Under the pieces are notes generated by a model. That model saw only the letters and a program-made list of their open reading frames with translations, had not been told where the DNA came from and ran no database searches. Of a DNA stretch of 64,000 nt, positions 1 through 8,553 are shown in pieces. The position numbers were made by a program, and so were the translations under genes. Each line of letters opens with the position of its first letter. The stretch's first letter is position 1. Origin of the DNA: Planctomycetaceae bacterium (lineage in GTDB: Bacteria > Planctomycetota > Planctomycetia > Pirellulales > Pirellulaceae); assembly GCA_005778405.1 (NCBI GenBank), contig SXOA01000060.1:1-64000 (forward strand). The letters are read 5' to 3'.

Positions 1-22
1 TCGCTGCTTTCTTCTTGGCCAC
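1..22 (-). CDS. Start of a lysine/alanine-rich protein, probably HU-like DNA-binding protein (partial)
   Basis: Only the first seven codons lie in the window. On the minus strand a consensus AGGAGG (30-35) sits 7 nt upstream of a GTG, and the codons that follow read M-A-K-K-K-A-A. An M-A-K-K-K start with further Lys/Ala is what planctomycetal HU/IHF-type nucleoid proteins with basic tails look like, but ribosomal proteins or other basic proteins could begin the same way. The start itself is well supported; the identity is a guess from seven residues. Confidence 0.45.
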
Positions 23-473
23 AGTACGTCCTCCTAAAAAAATTGGGCGAAACCTAACTAGAGTCTTTTGTCAAACTCTTCAAAAGATTGTCGCCACTGC
101 CTTATGCCGCATTCCCGAATTTCGGGAGTGTGGGCCGAGGTAACATCCCGTATGTCGCCCCATCCTCACACGCGCGGCCTGAACTCCTTGGCATCAACCT
201 GCGGCTGTCAGAGTTGTTCTTACAACACGCATTGACATCAATCATGCGATTTCCGCGCAAATCGTCAAGAGGAAATGCGCCTGGGCGCGCAATTTTTTCA
301 GAAAAAGTTTGCGGCCCAATTCGCGGGCGAAAACCAGCGCTCGCGCAGAATTTCTTTTGCTCGGCGGAAGAATGATCAAAGTGGGACGCACGATGGCGCG
401 CTTCATCGAGCGCGCGGCGCAGAACGATGTTCGCCATGACTGCTCCGCACTCCGAACAGCAGTGAGGCAAGTC
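23..473. other. Intergenic region, no gene seen
   Basis: This stretch lies between the terminator of the downstream beta-propeller gene and the start of the HU-like gene, so it must hold the promoter of the latter. The ORFs in it have no convincing composition. A small inverted repeat (TCTTTTG at 64-70 and CAAAAGA at 81-87) lies about 40 nt upstream of the GTG start and may affect the 5' leader. I see no RNA gene. Confidence 0.4.
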
Positions 474-506
474 AAAAAAGATGGCCCTCGGTTGCGACCG
501 AGGGCC
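474..506 (-). terminator. Intrinsic terminator, probably bidirectional
   Basis: A perfect 10-bp stem (483-492 with 497-506) has a 4-nt loop. On the minus strand it is followed by a CTTTTTT tract (474-479), ending transcription of the beta-propeller gene at 544. On the plus strand a run of eight T (513-520) follows, so it could work both ways. Confidence 0.8.
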
Positions 507-543
507 AATCAGTTTTTTTTACCACACGTTCCGGACGTACCGT

Positions 544-1566
544 TTACAACTCCGGAGCAATCTTCAGCAGTGCCCCTTCCTTGGGAGCGTTCTCGCTGTC
601 CTTCTTTGGGCCCACGACAGTGATGTAAAGTTCGCCGTCCTTGCCAAAGGCGAGAGCGGTCGGCTTTTCGAGGGCCAGAATCTTGGTCGCCTTGAGACCT
701 TGCTTTCCTCCTTCATTGCTCTTGTCGAGCCGATACAAGCCGCCGTCGCCGGAGGACATCCAGGCGAAGTCGAGGGCATAGAGTTGCTTGGTCTTGGGGC
801 TGTAGGCCAGTCCGGTGATGTCGTACAGGCCGGTCTCCAAGTTGAGGAGTTTCTTGCCGGTCTTGGCGCTGTAGAAAGTCAGCAAGCTGTCCTTGGGCTT
901 GTTGACTTCACCCATCTGGCCGACCACGATGTCGCCATCCGGGCCGATAGCGATGCCGACGGGGGCGTCGACTTCGACCGATTCCTTGGTCGGAATGTAA
1001 CGGGTCAGTTCGCCGAATTTGGTGCCGTTCACATCCGCCTTTAGAACCCACCCCTTGGTGTCGTCCCCATTGCTGGAGATATAGATGGCCGTCTTTCCCA
1101 CTGCCACGCCGTAAAAGTTCCCTTCCGCCTTTAGGCCGTCTTTTTCCGGCAGCGGGCCGAGCTTGGCTCTGGCGTCCTTATCGAAGTTAAGGGCCGGCTT
1201 GCCGGCGGCGGGGACCGTGAAAATACGGACATATTCCTCCCCATCTTTGTAGCTGCCGTCGCCGACAACGAGCGTGTCCTTGTCAATGAACGCCAGGCCG
1301 AGCGGGCCGATGTCATAAAACGGGCCCTTGCCGTACACATCCTTGGGAAAGCCGACAACCACATCCTCGGCTTTGCCATCGACGACGCGGATGATCTTCC
1401 CCGCAGCGCTGTCAGAAACAAAGACGTGCCCGGTTTCCGGCTGAACGGCCAGGCCAGAAGGATTGGAAAGGGCACCGAGCACGGTCTCGGCTTTGGTCTC
1501 GCCGCGGGCGGGCGAGACTGCCAGCGCGACAAGGCCGGCGGCGATCAGGGAAAGCAAATTCTTCAT
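544..1566 (-). CDS. Secreted NHL/SMP-30-like beta-propeller protein
   Basis: The 340-residue product starts with a clear signal peptide (MKNLLSLIAAGLVALAVS..., cleaved near ARG-ETK). The rest is built of repeated beta-propeller blades with phrases such as NPSGLAVQPETGHVFVSD, GVAVGKTAIYIS, GIAIGPDGDIVV and ALAFGKDGELYI, the pattern of NHL/SMP-30/gluconolactonase-like proteins. No catalytic metal site could be assigned, so it may be a binding or scaffold protein of the periplasm. GGAG lies 7 nt before the ATG. It ends at a strong hairpin terminator and lies downstream of a di-haem peroxidase on the same strand, with about 130 nt between them. Confidence 0.75.
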   Translation of the reverse strand: MKNLLSLIAAGLVALAVSPARGETKAETVLGALSNPSGLAVQPETGHVFVSDSAAGKIIRVVDGKAEDVVVGFPKDVYGKGPFYDIGPLGLAFIDKDTLVVGDGSYKDGEEYVRIFTVPAAGKPALNFDKDARAKLGPLPEKDGLKAEGNFYGVAVGKTAIYISSNGDDTKGWVLKADVNGTKFGELTRYIPTKESVEVDAPVGIAIGPDGDIVVGQMGEVNKPKDSLLTFYSAKTGKKLLNLETGLYDITGLAYSPKTKQLYALDFAWMSSGDGGLYRLDKSNEGGKQGLKATKILALEKPTALAFGKDGELYITVVGPKKDSENAPKEGALLKIAPEL

Positions 1567-1698
1567 AAGTCATCTCCAGGAGTGGGGTAGGCTGGCTGTG
1601 GGGGCGCTTCCGTTGGGAAAAAAAGCCCCATGATATTAAACGGTTTATGCGTTACAGGAATCGGCGGCAGTATCCGAGGGCTGACATCCTCCGCACGT

Positions 1699-2706
1699 CT
1701 ATTCCGGCAACTTAGGCGGCTCGACGTCGGGATATTTGGGGCTGCTCAGCCCTTCTTTCAAATACGTAACGAGGTCCGCCTTCTCTTCCGCGGTCAATTT
1801 AAGGGGAAAGATTTCTTCATCAAGAGTAGGGTTGGCAAAGGCTCCCTTGTCGTAATACTCCACAACCTCTTCCAGCGTCTTGAACGTGCCGTTGTGCATA
1901 TAGGGAGCGGTCCGGGCGATTTCGCGGAGTGTCGGCGTTTTGAAGGCCCCGCGGTCCCCCCCTTGCTTACTGAGTTCCTCCCGGCCGATGTCCGGCTTCT
2001 CCGCTTCCATGCCGATACCGATATTGTGAAACGCGCCGTCGGAGAAGTTCGGCCCCACATGGCAGGCGGAGCAGTGCGCCTTGGCAAAAAAGAGCTTCAT
2101 CCCCCTCTGGGCCGGTTCCGAGAGAGCCTTGGTGTCGCCGGCTTTGAAGCGGTCATGCGGGGCACCGCCGGAAAGGACCGTCCGCTCGAACGCGGCAATC
2201 GCTTTGGCGATGCCGTCGGCATTCACGTCGGTCCCAAACACCTTTTGGAACTGCTTCTTGTAGCCTTCAATCTTGTTGAGCTTGGCGACCGCCTCATCGA
2301 GAGTTAAATCCATCTCAATCGGATTTTGAATGGGGCCCAGAGCCTGTCCTTCCAATCCATTGGCCCGGCCATCCCAAAACTGCAAGTCGAAATAAGCAGA
2401 ATTGATGATCGTCGGCGAGCTGCGGCCCCCCTTCTGCCCCCGCACGCCCGTGGCAAACGCCTCGCCGTTGGACCACCCCTTTTTCGGGTCGTGGCAGCTG
2501 GCACAACTGATCGTGTCGTCCCGCGACAGCCGCTTGTCAAAATAAAGTTGCTTGCCAAGCAGAATCTTCTCCGCCGAAGGTTTGTTGTCTTCCGGCCAGA
2601 CGAGCTTCTTGAGGCCCAGGGGGGTATCGTCTTGGGCCTGAATGGAACGGGGCACCAGGCACAAGCAGGCCGCTACGAGAATTGCTGTGGGGAGGAGGTA
2701 GCGCAT
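1699..2706 (-). CDS. Di-haem cytochrome c peroxidase (CCP/MauG family)
   Basis: The start is placed at the internal ATG at 2706 because AAGGAG lies about 8 nt upstream and a signal peptide (MRYLLPTAILVAACLCLVPRSIQAQ) follows at once; the longer frame adds 20 unlikely residues. The mature protein has two haem-attachment motifs, CASCH (residues 68-72) and CSACH (212-216), spaced as in bacterial cytochrome c peroxidases, and the C-terminal APYMHNGTF block that supplies the Met ligand region. At 335 residues it has family length. Such enzymes reduce H2O2 in the periplasm using c-type cytochromes as donors; MauG-like oxidases share the fold, so the substrate is not certain. Confidence 0.88.
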   Translation of the reverse strand: MRYLLPTAILVAACLCLVPRSIQAQDDTPLGLKKLVWPEDNKPSAEKILLGKQLYFDKRLSRDDTISCASCHDPKKGWSNGEAFATGVRGQKGGRSSPTIINSAYFDLQFWDGRANGLEGQALGPIQNPIEMDLTLDEAVAKLNKIEGYKKQFQKVFGTDVNADGIAKAIAAFERTVLSGGAPHDRFKAGDTKALSEPAQRGMKLFFAKAHCSACHVGPNFSDGAFHNIGIGMEAEKPDIGREELSKQGGDRGAFKTPTLREIARTAPYMHNGTFKTLEEVVEYYDKGAFANPTLDEEIFPLKLTAEEKADLVTYLKEGLSSPKYPDVEPPKLPE

Positions 2707-2928
2707 ATAAGATAGCTCCTTGGGTAAGGAGAGAGATTGCAGGCGGGAAAACAGAGGGCGGGACAATCCTCCGCATTCTTGCCGCCACGGGGGACGGGGG
2801 CAAGTAGGGCATTAGCTCGGCTCGCCAGCGAGGGAATTGGATGTCGCGCCGGTGCCGCATGTGGTGGACCACGAAAACTGGACCAGGAAATATCCTAGTG
2901 GCACTAAACCCGATTCAGCCACACTAGC

Positions 2929-3309
2929 TCAGAAGCTGCGACGCACCTGGTCCTGGAGCCAGTTGGAGAACGGGCCTGCGTCGTAGAAGATCTGCGGTGA
3001 ATCGCGGATGATTTGGAAGCAATTAGCGGCCAGAGCCGAAAAGAGGGCGGCAATGACAGTGAGCTCGAACAGGTTGGTGAGGGTAAACTGAAGGATCTTG
3101 TTCGAAAGGGACAGTCCGATAATCACCCGGAACGGAAGTACGAACAGCAGTCCCAGGACAGCTCCTACAAACACGTTATCCGCCCGCGCGATTTCTCGCC
3201 AAGCACCCCCGCTAGGATGCCATCCAACTATCGCACCCCCCAAAACGCCGAAGATGGAAATGGCTGGCAGAAATGCAGCGAGCCCGCGGAGTTTGGTGGG
3301 CTCGCTCAT
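2929..3309 (-). CDS. Small membrane protein of unknown function
   Basis: The 126-residue product has three likely membrane segments (roughly residues 9-30, 47-68 and 75-98) separated by short loops and a soluble C-terminus. An in-frame TAA lies only six bases before the ATG, so the start is fixed to this ATG or a later one. No Shine-Dalgarno site is visible, and I do not recognise a family. Hydrophobic periodicity on the minus strand makes it more believable than the overlapping plus-strand frames. Confidence 0.5.
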   Translation of the reverse strand: MSEPTKLRGLAAFLPAISIFGVLGGAIVGWHPSGGAWREIARADNVFVGAVLGLLFVLPFRVIIGLSLSNKILQFTLTNLFELTVIAALFSALAANCFQIIRDSPQIFYDAGPFSNWLQDQVRRSF

Positions 3310-3315
3310 TTGGAG

Positions 3316-3459
3316 TTACGGCTTGGGTACGAATTCGATGCGAAAGCCCCAGGTATCGCTGCGGCTTTGGAGAGAGTGGGTGTAGCCCCAATCATCTTGC
3401 CGCGGATCGGCCCGCTTGTCCCCGAATCTCCATCGCTTTGTCCAGCCGTTTGGTAACAC
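3316..3459 (-). CDS. Possible 47-residue Trp-rich small protein or gene fragment
   Basis: In the gap between the deiodinase-like gene and the small membrane protein, one minus-strand frame opens with GTG and reads a Trp-rich sequence (W-T-K-R-W-R-F, D-D-W-G-Y, D-T-W-G-F-R-I). It ends in TAA six bases before the next ATG, in the same frame. The composition looks protein-like, and the tail resembles the end of a larger beta-rich domain. There is no strong ribosome site (GGAG about 11 nt upstream). It may be a tiny gene translationally coupled to the next one, or a fragment of a lost gene. Confidence 0.25.
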   Translation of the reverse strand: MLPNGWTKRWRFGDKRADPRQDDWGYTHSLQSRSDTWGFRIEFVPKP

Positions 3460-3504
3460 GTGGAGAGTACTTCTCCGCGGAGTTTACCCCATTGCCGAAG
3501 ACCG

Positions 3505-4788
3505 CTACTTCCCCCCACTTTTGGCCATTTTTTCCTCCAGCAACATCAGCAGCAGGCTTTGCTCTAGCTGCCGTGGTTTGTAAGCGAAGGGACCGCGGCC
3601 CCCCTTGTATGCGACCTTTCCTTGCCGGTCGATTAGATACAGCCGGTCCGGAAAGCCGCTGTAGGCTCGATTCACCTGGTCGTCGATCGTATCCACAAGT
3701 AGCGGCATGGTCAGATGAAGGGCCGTGCAGCATTTACTGGCCGCCAGATTCCTGGCCTCGGCCGTTTTGGGCTGATCGATGGTCACTCCCACCCGAGCAT
3801 TCGAACTCATCTTCCAGCCATCGGCAGGATGGGCTTCACGGATGTAGACGGCATAGACATCGACCTGATCTTTGTAACGGGCAAACAGCTTGTCGAGGAT
3901 CCCAGCCTGGGATCGAAAGGGGCCTCACGTAAAACTGCCGAAAATGAGGATAACCGGTTTCCCTTTGGATTTGGAGAGCGTGAAGGTCTCCTTTCCGTCA
4001 TGGGTGGGGAGCGTGAAATCCGGGGCATCTTCTCCCGGCTTAGGTCCGGCACCCCAGATGCCGAGCTCGCCGCTGAAGAACATCGACAGCATTTTGTCGG
4101 GGCCGGGCATGTCGTCGCTGCCGCTGTTGAGGACCGACATCGCGCTATTGAAGTCGCTGTCCAAGTCGTCCACGGTCAGAAAGCCCGCCTTGTCCTTGTC
4201 CACACCTTTGATCCAGTTCTGGATTTCTTCGGGAGTGATACGCCCATTGGAGTCGGTGTCAATCACCGCCAAAAGAAACCGGCTCATCATTTGGGGAGGG
4301 GTGGGAGGCTGTCGGCTGAAGAAATCGAAGTCGGCCGAGCGGAGCTCGCCGTCGCCATCGCGGTCGAGGCGGGAGTGAAACATTTCCGCGTACGGCAAAT
4401 CCTGGGGCAACTCGCCCTTGGCAATCAGACCGTCCTTATTGGCATCCAGCCTGGTCGAAATCCACTTCCAGTCATACCTGGCGACGCCCGGCTGAAACCA
4501 GCCGACACCCAGATTGATTGGCTCCCGCTTGAGCAATGGAATCAGCATCTCAACCCATTCCGGCCGGCGGTCTTGCCAGTCATTGGCGAGCATTCCCGCG
4601 AAAGTCTTGCGATTCTCGGGAGTGAGCTTGTCCACTATGGCCGCCAGCGAAGCCGGGTCCGCACCGGCTGAGTTGGCTTCGCCTGCGGCGGGTTTGACTT
4701 CCTGAGCGAGCAATGAGGTCGGCATCACGAAAGCGAAGGCTGCGAAAAGCAGTCCGCTCCGCAATAGGTTCAGGCGAAATGAGGACAT
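3505..4788 (-). CDS. EF-hand / iodothyronine deiodinase-like protein with in-frame TGA (likely selenoprotein)
   Basis: Read through a TGA at 3925-3927, this gene gives 427 residues. A signal peptide (residues 1-29; start at ATG 4788, an upstream ATG at 4830 is possible) is followed by four EF-hand loops beginning near residues 115, 142, 177 and 197 (DANKDG, DRDGDG, DTDSNG, DKDKAG). A thioredoxin-fold domain of the type I deiodinase family starts near residue 250. The active site reads FGSFT-U-GPFR with U at residue 288; beyond it come VYIREAHPADGW and a tail (MPLLVDT...RLYLIDRQGKVAYKGGRGPF) that match deiodinases closely. Bacterial members are probably redox enzymes of the periplasm, not hormone deiodinases. 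Without Sec insertion the product would stop after residue 287 and lose its active site. Confidence 0.85.
3898..3914 (-). promoter_or_regulatory. Candidate bacterial SECIS hairpin
   Basis: On the minus strand, 10 nt after the TGA at 3925-3927, the sequence GATCCCA-GGC-TGGGATC forms a perfect 7-bp stem with a 3-nt loop starting with G. The loop begins 17 nt after the TGA (18th nt). My recollection of the bacterial SECIS model is a loop of 3-14 nt with a G in its first two positions, a stem of 4-16 bp, and 16-37 nt from UGA to loop; all are met. It lies within coding sequence, as bacterial SECIS elements must. Confidence 0.75.
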
Positions 4789-4929
4789 GGGTCGATTCGC
4801 AGGGACGGCAAAACAATAGGTGTTGCGCATATCCTTAGTTTAGCTTACGCTGCCTGCAAAATGCACGTTCTGGCCGTCCAATAATTTCCGCCATTTCCCC
4901 TCATTCCACTCATTGGCTACCATAAATCC

Positions 4930-6603
4930 GTGGCAACATCTCCCTCCCTTTCCGAAACTGCAGCCGCCCAGCGCGAGGAGCATTTGGCCCTACTGCTCAC
5001 GGAGCTGACGGACCGGGTGCAGCGCGGCGAGCATGTGGAGCTAGAAGACCAGTGCCGGCAGCAGCCCGAATTCGCCACGGATTTGCGGGAGCTCTGGGGA
5101 GCGGTGATGATTGCCCAGGCGGCGGGGAGCGGCAGCATTGATCAGACGATCCCCTCGCAGAACGACTTTCCCAGTGGGACGCTAACTCTGCCGGCGCGAT
5201 TCGGCGACTACGAGCTGGTGCAGGAACTCGGTCGCGGCGGGATGGGAGTCGTCTATCGGGCCAGGCAACTGAGCCTCAGCCGCGAGGTCGCGCTCAAAAT
5301 GGTGCTGCGGGGAAACCTGGCCTCGAAGGCCGATTTGGAGCGCTTCCAGGCGGAAGCTCAGGCAGCGGCGAAGCTCGATCACCCGGCGATTGTGCCTGTG
5401 TATGAAGTCGGCACGCTCGATGGGCGGCCGTACTTCACGATGAAGCACATTGCCGGAACAACGCTGGCCCAGCGGCTGTTGCCGGGGCCGCTGCCGGCGA
5501 AGGAGGCGGCGACCATTCTGGCGGCTGTCGCCCGCGGCATCCACTTCGCTCACACCCATGGCGTGCTCCACCGGGACATCAAGCCGAGCAACATTCTGCT
5601 GGATGAAAACGGCTGGCCGCACATCACCGATTTTGGCCTCGCGAAGCAGATCAGCGACGCTCCCAGCTTGACCAAAACCGGGGCGGTCCTCGGCACGCCG
5701 GCGTATATGTCCCCTGAGCAGGCGGTGGGAAACCGAGGGCAAGTCGGCCCGGCCAGTGATGTCTACAGCTTGGGGGTCGTTCTCTATCACATGCTCACCG
5801 GCCGTCCGCCATTCCAGGCCGCTTCGCCGGTCGATACGGTGCTGATGGTTTTGGAGCAGGATCCCGTGCCGCCGCGAATGCTGAATCCCAAAGCGGACAG
5901 CGACCTGGAGATGATCGCCCTCCGCTGCTTGCAAAAGCCGATGGACTTGCGGTACGCCTCCGCCGCCGCGCTCGCCGCCGATTTGGAGGCCTATCTCAAC
6001 AACGAAAGCATCTCCGCCCGGAGTGGCCGTTTCACGCAAGTGATTGCCCTCTGGCTGCGCGAGACCCATCATGCCAGTGTGCTGGAAAACTGGGGACTCA
6101 TTTGGATGTGGCACAGCCTGGTGCTGTTCGTGGCTTGCCTGGCGACGAATGTGCTTTTCTGGTTTGAAGTCAAAGAGCGGATGTATTACTTTCTGCTCTG
6201 GACCGCTGGGTTAGGAACCTGGGCCGCTGTGTTCTGGGCACTCCGAAGGCGGATGGGGCCGGTGACGTTCGTCGAGCGGCAGCTAGCCCACGTCTGGGCT
6301 GGCAGCATGGCCTGCGTCGCGCTCCTCTTTCCGCTGGAATACTGGCTCGACCTGCCCGTGCTCAAACTGTCGCCGGTCCTGGGCCTGGTCAACGGCATGG
6401 CCTTCCTGGTGAAAGCCGGTATCCTCTCGGGGCAGTTCTACCTTCAAGCCGTCGCTCTCTTCATAACCGCTGGCCTGATGGCCGTTTTTCCCGACTATGC
6501 CCACCTGATTTTCGGCACGGTCTCCGCGGGCTGCTTTTTCTTTCCTGGACTAAAATACTATCGGCAGCGGTTGCGGGTGATCTTGGAACGGCTGCGGGGG
6601 TAG
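4930..6603 (+). CDS. Membrane Ser/Thr protein kinase (PknB-like) with polytopic C-terminus
   Basis: A full Hanks-type kinase domain occupies about residues 93-360: glycine loop GRGGMGVVY (101-109), catalytic Lys in VALKMV (123), HRDIKPSN (214-221), DFG (234-236) and the APE-like SPEQ segment. An acidic/Gln-rich N-terminal region of about 90 residues precedes it. After the kinase, residues about 384-550 hold a run of hydrophobic segments, probably six membrane helices, in place of the WD40 or TPR tails usual in this phylum. It starts at GTG (4930) without an obvious ribosome site. It is transcribed away from the selenoprotein gene. The ligand or target is unknown. Confidence 0.85.
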   Translation: MATSPSLSETAAAQREEHLALLLTELTDRVQRGEHVELEDQCRQQPEFATDLRELWGAVMIAQAAGSGSIDQTIPSQNDFPSGTLTLPARFGDYELVQELGRGGMGVVYRARQLSLSREVALKMVLRGNLASKADLERFQAEAQAAAKLDHPAIVPVYEVGTLDGRPYFTMKHIAGTTLAQRLLPGPLPAKEAATILAAVARGIHFAHTHGVLHRDIKPSNILLDENGWPHITDFGLAKQISDAPSLTKTGAVLGTPAYMSPEQAVGNRGQVGPASDVYSLGVVLYHMLTGRPPFQAASPVDTVLMVLEQDPVPPRMLNPKADSDLEMIALRCLQKPMDLRYASAAALAADLEAYLNNESISARSGRFTQVIALWLRETHHASVLENWGLIWMWHSLVLFVACLATNVLFWFEVKERMYYFLLWTAGLGTWAAVFWALRRRMGPVTFVERQLAHVWAGSMACVALLFPLEYWLDLPVLKLSPVLGLVNGMAFLVKAGILSGQFYLQAVALFITAGLMAVFPDYAHLIFGTVSAGCFFFPGLKYYRQRLRVILERLRG

Positions 6604-6734
6604 GTCCTTAGAGGCATACAAATAACCGAATGGGTAAGCTGGAAAAGCCGGGGGATTTTTCGTCGCCAGCGAGGTTTTTTGTCGGCCTCTTAGCGAATAA
6701 ATATTGGTCATCAAGCAATCTGGCAAGGCCCGCA

Positions 6735-7586
6735 ATGGAAAGGATCGATCATCGTCACCACGATCTGCCGCAGCGTGAGGGCATTCCGTCCGACGGGGAG
6801 CCGCGGCCATCATTGAGCGCCGTCCCTGAATTTGCGCCAGCGGATAGCGAAGAGTTGCGTTTCACGCTCAAAGAGATGTTCTTGGCCACGACGTTGGCGG
6901 CAGTGATGCTGGCCCTTTTCCGCTCTCTCGGAATCTACGGAGCCGTATTCTCGTTCCTCTCCGCAGCTCTTGCCACGCTGTACATATTCCCTCACATGTT
7001 TCCCCAGGACCGCCCACGCCAGCGTATGTATTTTGACTTTGTCTGGGGCATCGTGATGCCCATTGTCTGCCTGCTGTTTGATCCAATCGTATTCAAGAAT
7101 GGGGATTTCGCTGGCAACGACCCGCTCGTGTTCCCCCCGCAGCAGCCGTTCAGTATCGAGAACCTGTCGCAGATTCACATCAATCCGACCGCGTACTATG
7201 CCTGGCCCATGCTGGCGGGACAAATCGCCACGCTGGAAATGGTGCTCGCCTGGGGCAAATCGTTGCGACCTGTCGCTCCCATCCTCGCGGGATTCTTGGC
7301 AACCGGATTTGTCATCTCACTGTGCCTGAGCGTTTTTCTGGTTCTTCCCGCCGCGCTGGGAACGCTGTTTTTCGGAATCGGCTTGCTTGGCTTCACGCCG
7401 ATCTTCACTTGCTTCGCCTATTTTCGACGGATGCGCTTGATGTGGTTCGTTGCCCGCGGGGAGCGATCCCACGAATGGCAACTGGCCCTGGCGGCGCTGG
7501 GCATCATCCTGTGCCTGGCTCTGGCTTGGGCCATTGGTACGATCGCGCTAAATGCCGTGCCCCCCAAAGCGACCATCAACTGGTGA
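6735..7586 (+). CDS. Polytopic membrane protein of unknown function
   Basis: I start this at ATG 6735, which has AAGG about 6 nt upstream; an ATG at 6630 would add 35 residues with no membrane or signal character. The 283-residue product has a charged N-terminus of about 50 residues, then the phrase LRFTLKEMFLATTLAAVMLALF, seen as a membrane entry motif in many planctomycetal hypothetical proteins. About seven hydrophobic segments follow. It lies 131 nt after the kinase on the same strand, and its last 11 bases overlap the end of the convergent TIM-barrel gene. No catalytic motif was recognised. Confidence 0.6.
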   Translation: MERIDHRHHDLPQREGIPSDGEPRPSLSAVPEFAPADSEELRFTLKEMFLATTLAAVMLALFRSLGIYGAVFSFLSAALATLYIFPHMFPQDRPRQRMYFDFVWGIVMPIVCLLFDPIVFKNGDFAGNDPLVFPPQQPFSIENLSQIHINPTAYYAWPMLAGQIATLEMVLAWGKSLRPVAPILAGFLATGFVISLCLSVFLVLPAALGTLFFGIGLLGFTPIFTCFAYFRRMRLMWFVARGERSHEWQLALAALGIILCLALAWAIGTIALNAVPPKATINW

Positions 7587-8520
7587 ACGCCGTGCGTAGA
7601 AACGCCAGGCTCTTGGGGATGGCAATCTTAGGGTCTTCCTTCCCTTCAAACTCCAGCGACACAAAGCCGCGATAGTTGTGCTTGTGGAAGATCTTGGCGA
7701 TCCGGTCGTAGTCGAGATCGAGCTGATACCAAAGTCCGCCGCCGTAATAGGTCTTGGCTTGCAGCAGGATCGTCCTGGGAGCCAGCAATTCCAGCCGGTC
7801 GTAAGGGTCTTCCAAGAAGTTGCCAGTATCGGCTGTAACCTGCAGCCAAGGTGACTTGATGGCATCCACAATCCTCAGCACTCCTTCCGCGGTAATGCCC
7901 AAACCCCAATGGTTTTCCAGCCCGAGCAGCACGCCGCACTTTTCCGCGGTGGGCAGGATTTTCTCAAAGCTATCGATCACCCACTTGAACCCGTCCTCAT
8001 CGGTATATCCCGGCAGCCGCGGCTCGATCCCCCGGTTCTTCATCAGCTCGTCAAAATCCTTGCTCGTCCCCCAGCGGCCCGTGTTGACCCGCATCGTCGG
8101 AATGCCGAGAGCGTACGCGAGCTCGATGCAGTGAATAGTGTGGTCGATGTTCTTCTTCCGCTCTTCCTCCTTTGGCGAGACAAACCCCTGGTGCGTGGAA
8201 AAGCCCATCAGGGCCAGCCCATTCACAAACGCCCGCTTCTTGAGCTTCTGCAAATAGCCGTTCTCCTCGTTCGTCATCTGCCGGTGCAGAATCTCGACGC
8301 CGTCAAATCCCCACTCCGCCGCCAGGTCGATGCACTTCTCGATGTCGCGATACTCTTCGTGCTCGAATTGCCAGAAGGAGTAGGTGGAGATGCCGATGGG
8401 GTTGGACCGAGGAGTCTCCTTTGCGGCCGCGGCTTGTGGCTTATCATCTGCCCGACCTTGCGCGGCGGAAAGCGACAAGGCTGCGGCACCTGCGAGTAAT
8501 TCGCGACGGCTGAGAGTCAT
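7576..8520 (-). CDS. Exported sugar phosphate isomerase/epimerase-like TIM-barrel protein
   Basis: The 314-residue protein begins with a Tat-type signal (SRRELLAGAAALSLSAAQG) and then a xylose-isomerase-like TIM barrel (AP endonuclease 2 superfamily). Visible barrel landmarks are ISTYSFWQFE, GFDGVEILH, GVLLGLENHWG, LQVTADTGNF and FVSLEFEGKEDP; the Glu/Asp/His residues in these strands are the usual metal ligands. Members act on sugars or inositols; the substrate cannot be told here. AAGGA lies about 9 nt before the ATG. serS lies 33 nt upstream on the same strand. Confidence 0.8.
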   Translation of the reverse strand: MTLSRRELLAGAAALSLSAAQGRADDKPQAAAAKETPRSNPIGISTYSFWQFEHEEYRDIEKCIDLAAEWGFDGVEILHRQMTNEENGYLQKLKKRAFVNGLALMGFSTHQGFVSPKEEERKKNIDHTIHCIELAYALGIPTMRVNTGRWGTSKDFDELMKNRGIEPRLPGYTDEDGFKWVIDSFEKILPTAEKCGVLLGLENHWGLGITAEGVLRIVDAIKSPWLQVTADTGNFLEDPYDRLELLAPRTILLQAKTYYGGGLWYQLDLDYDRIAKIFHKHNYRGFVSLEFEGKEDPKIAIPKSLAFLRTAFTS

Positions 8521-8553
8521 GAGAATGTGTCCTTAAACGATGAAACACCAGCA

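Noticed and set aside
3505-3924. Separate 101-residue gene and a truncated EF-hand gene instead of one readthrough gene
   Set aside because: The deiodinase family alignment runs without a break across the TGA in the same frame, and the residues between the TGA and the first downstream ATG are conserved ones, so a separate start would miss them.
3715-4671. 318-codon plus-strand frame opposite the EF-hand gene
   Set aside because: It has no domain pattern, and the minus strand encodes four EF-hand loops there.
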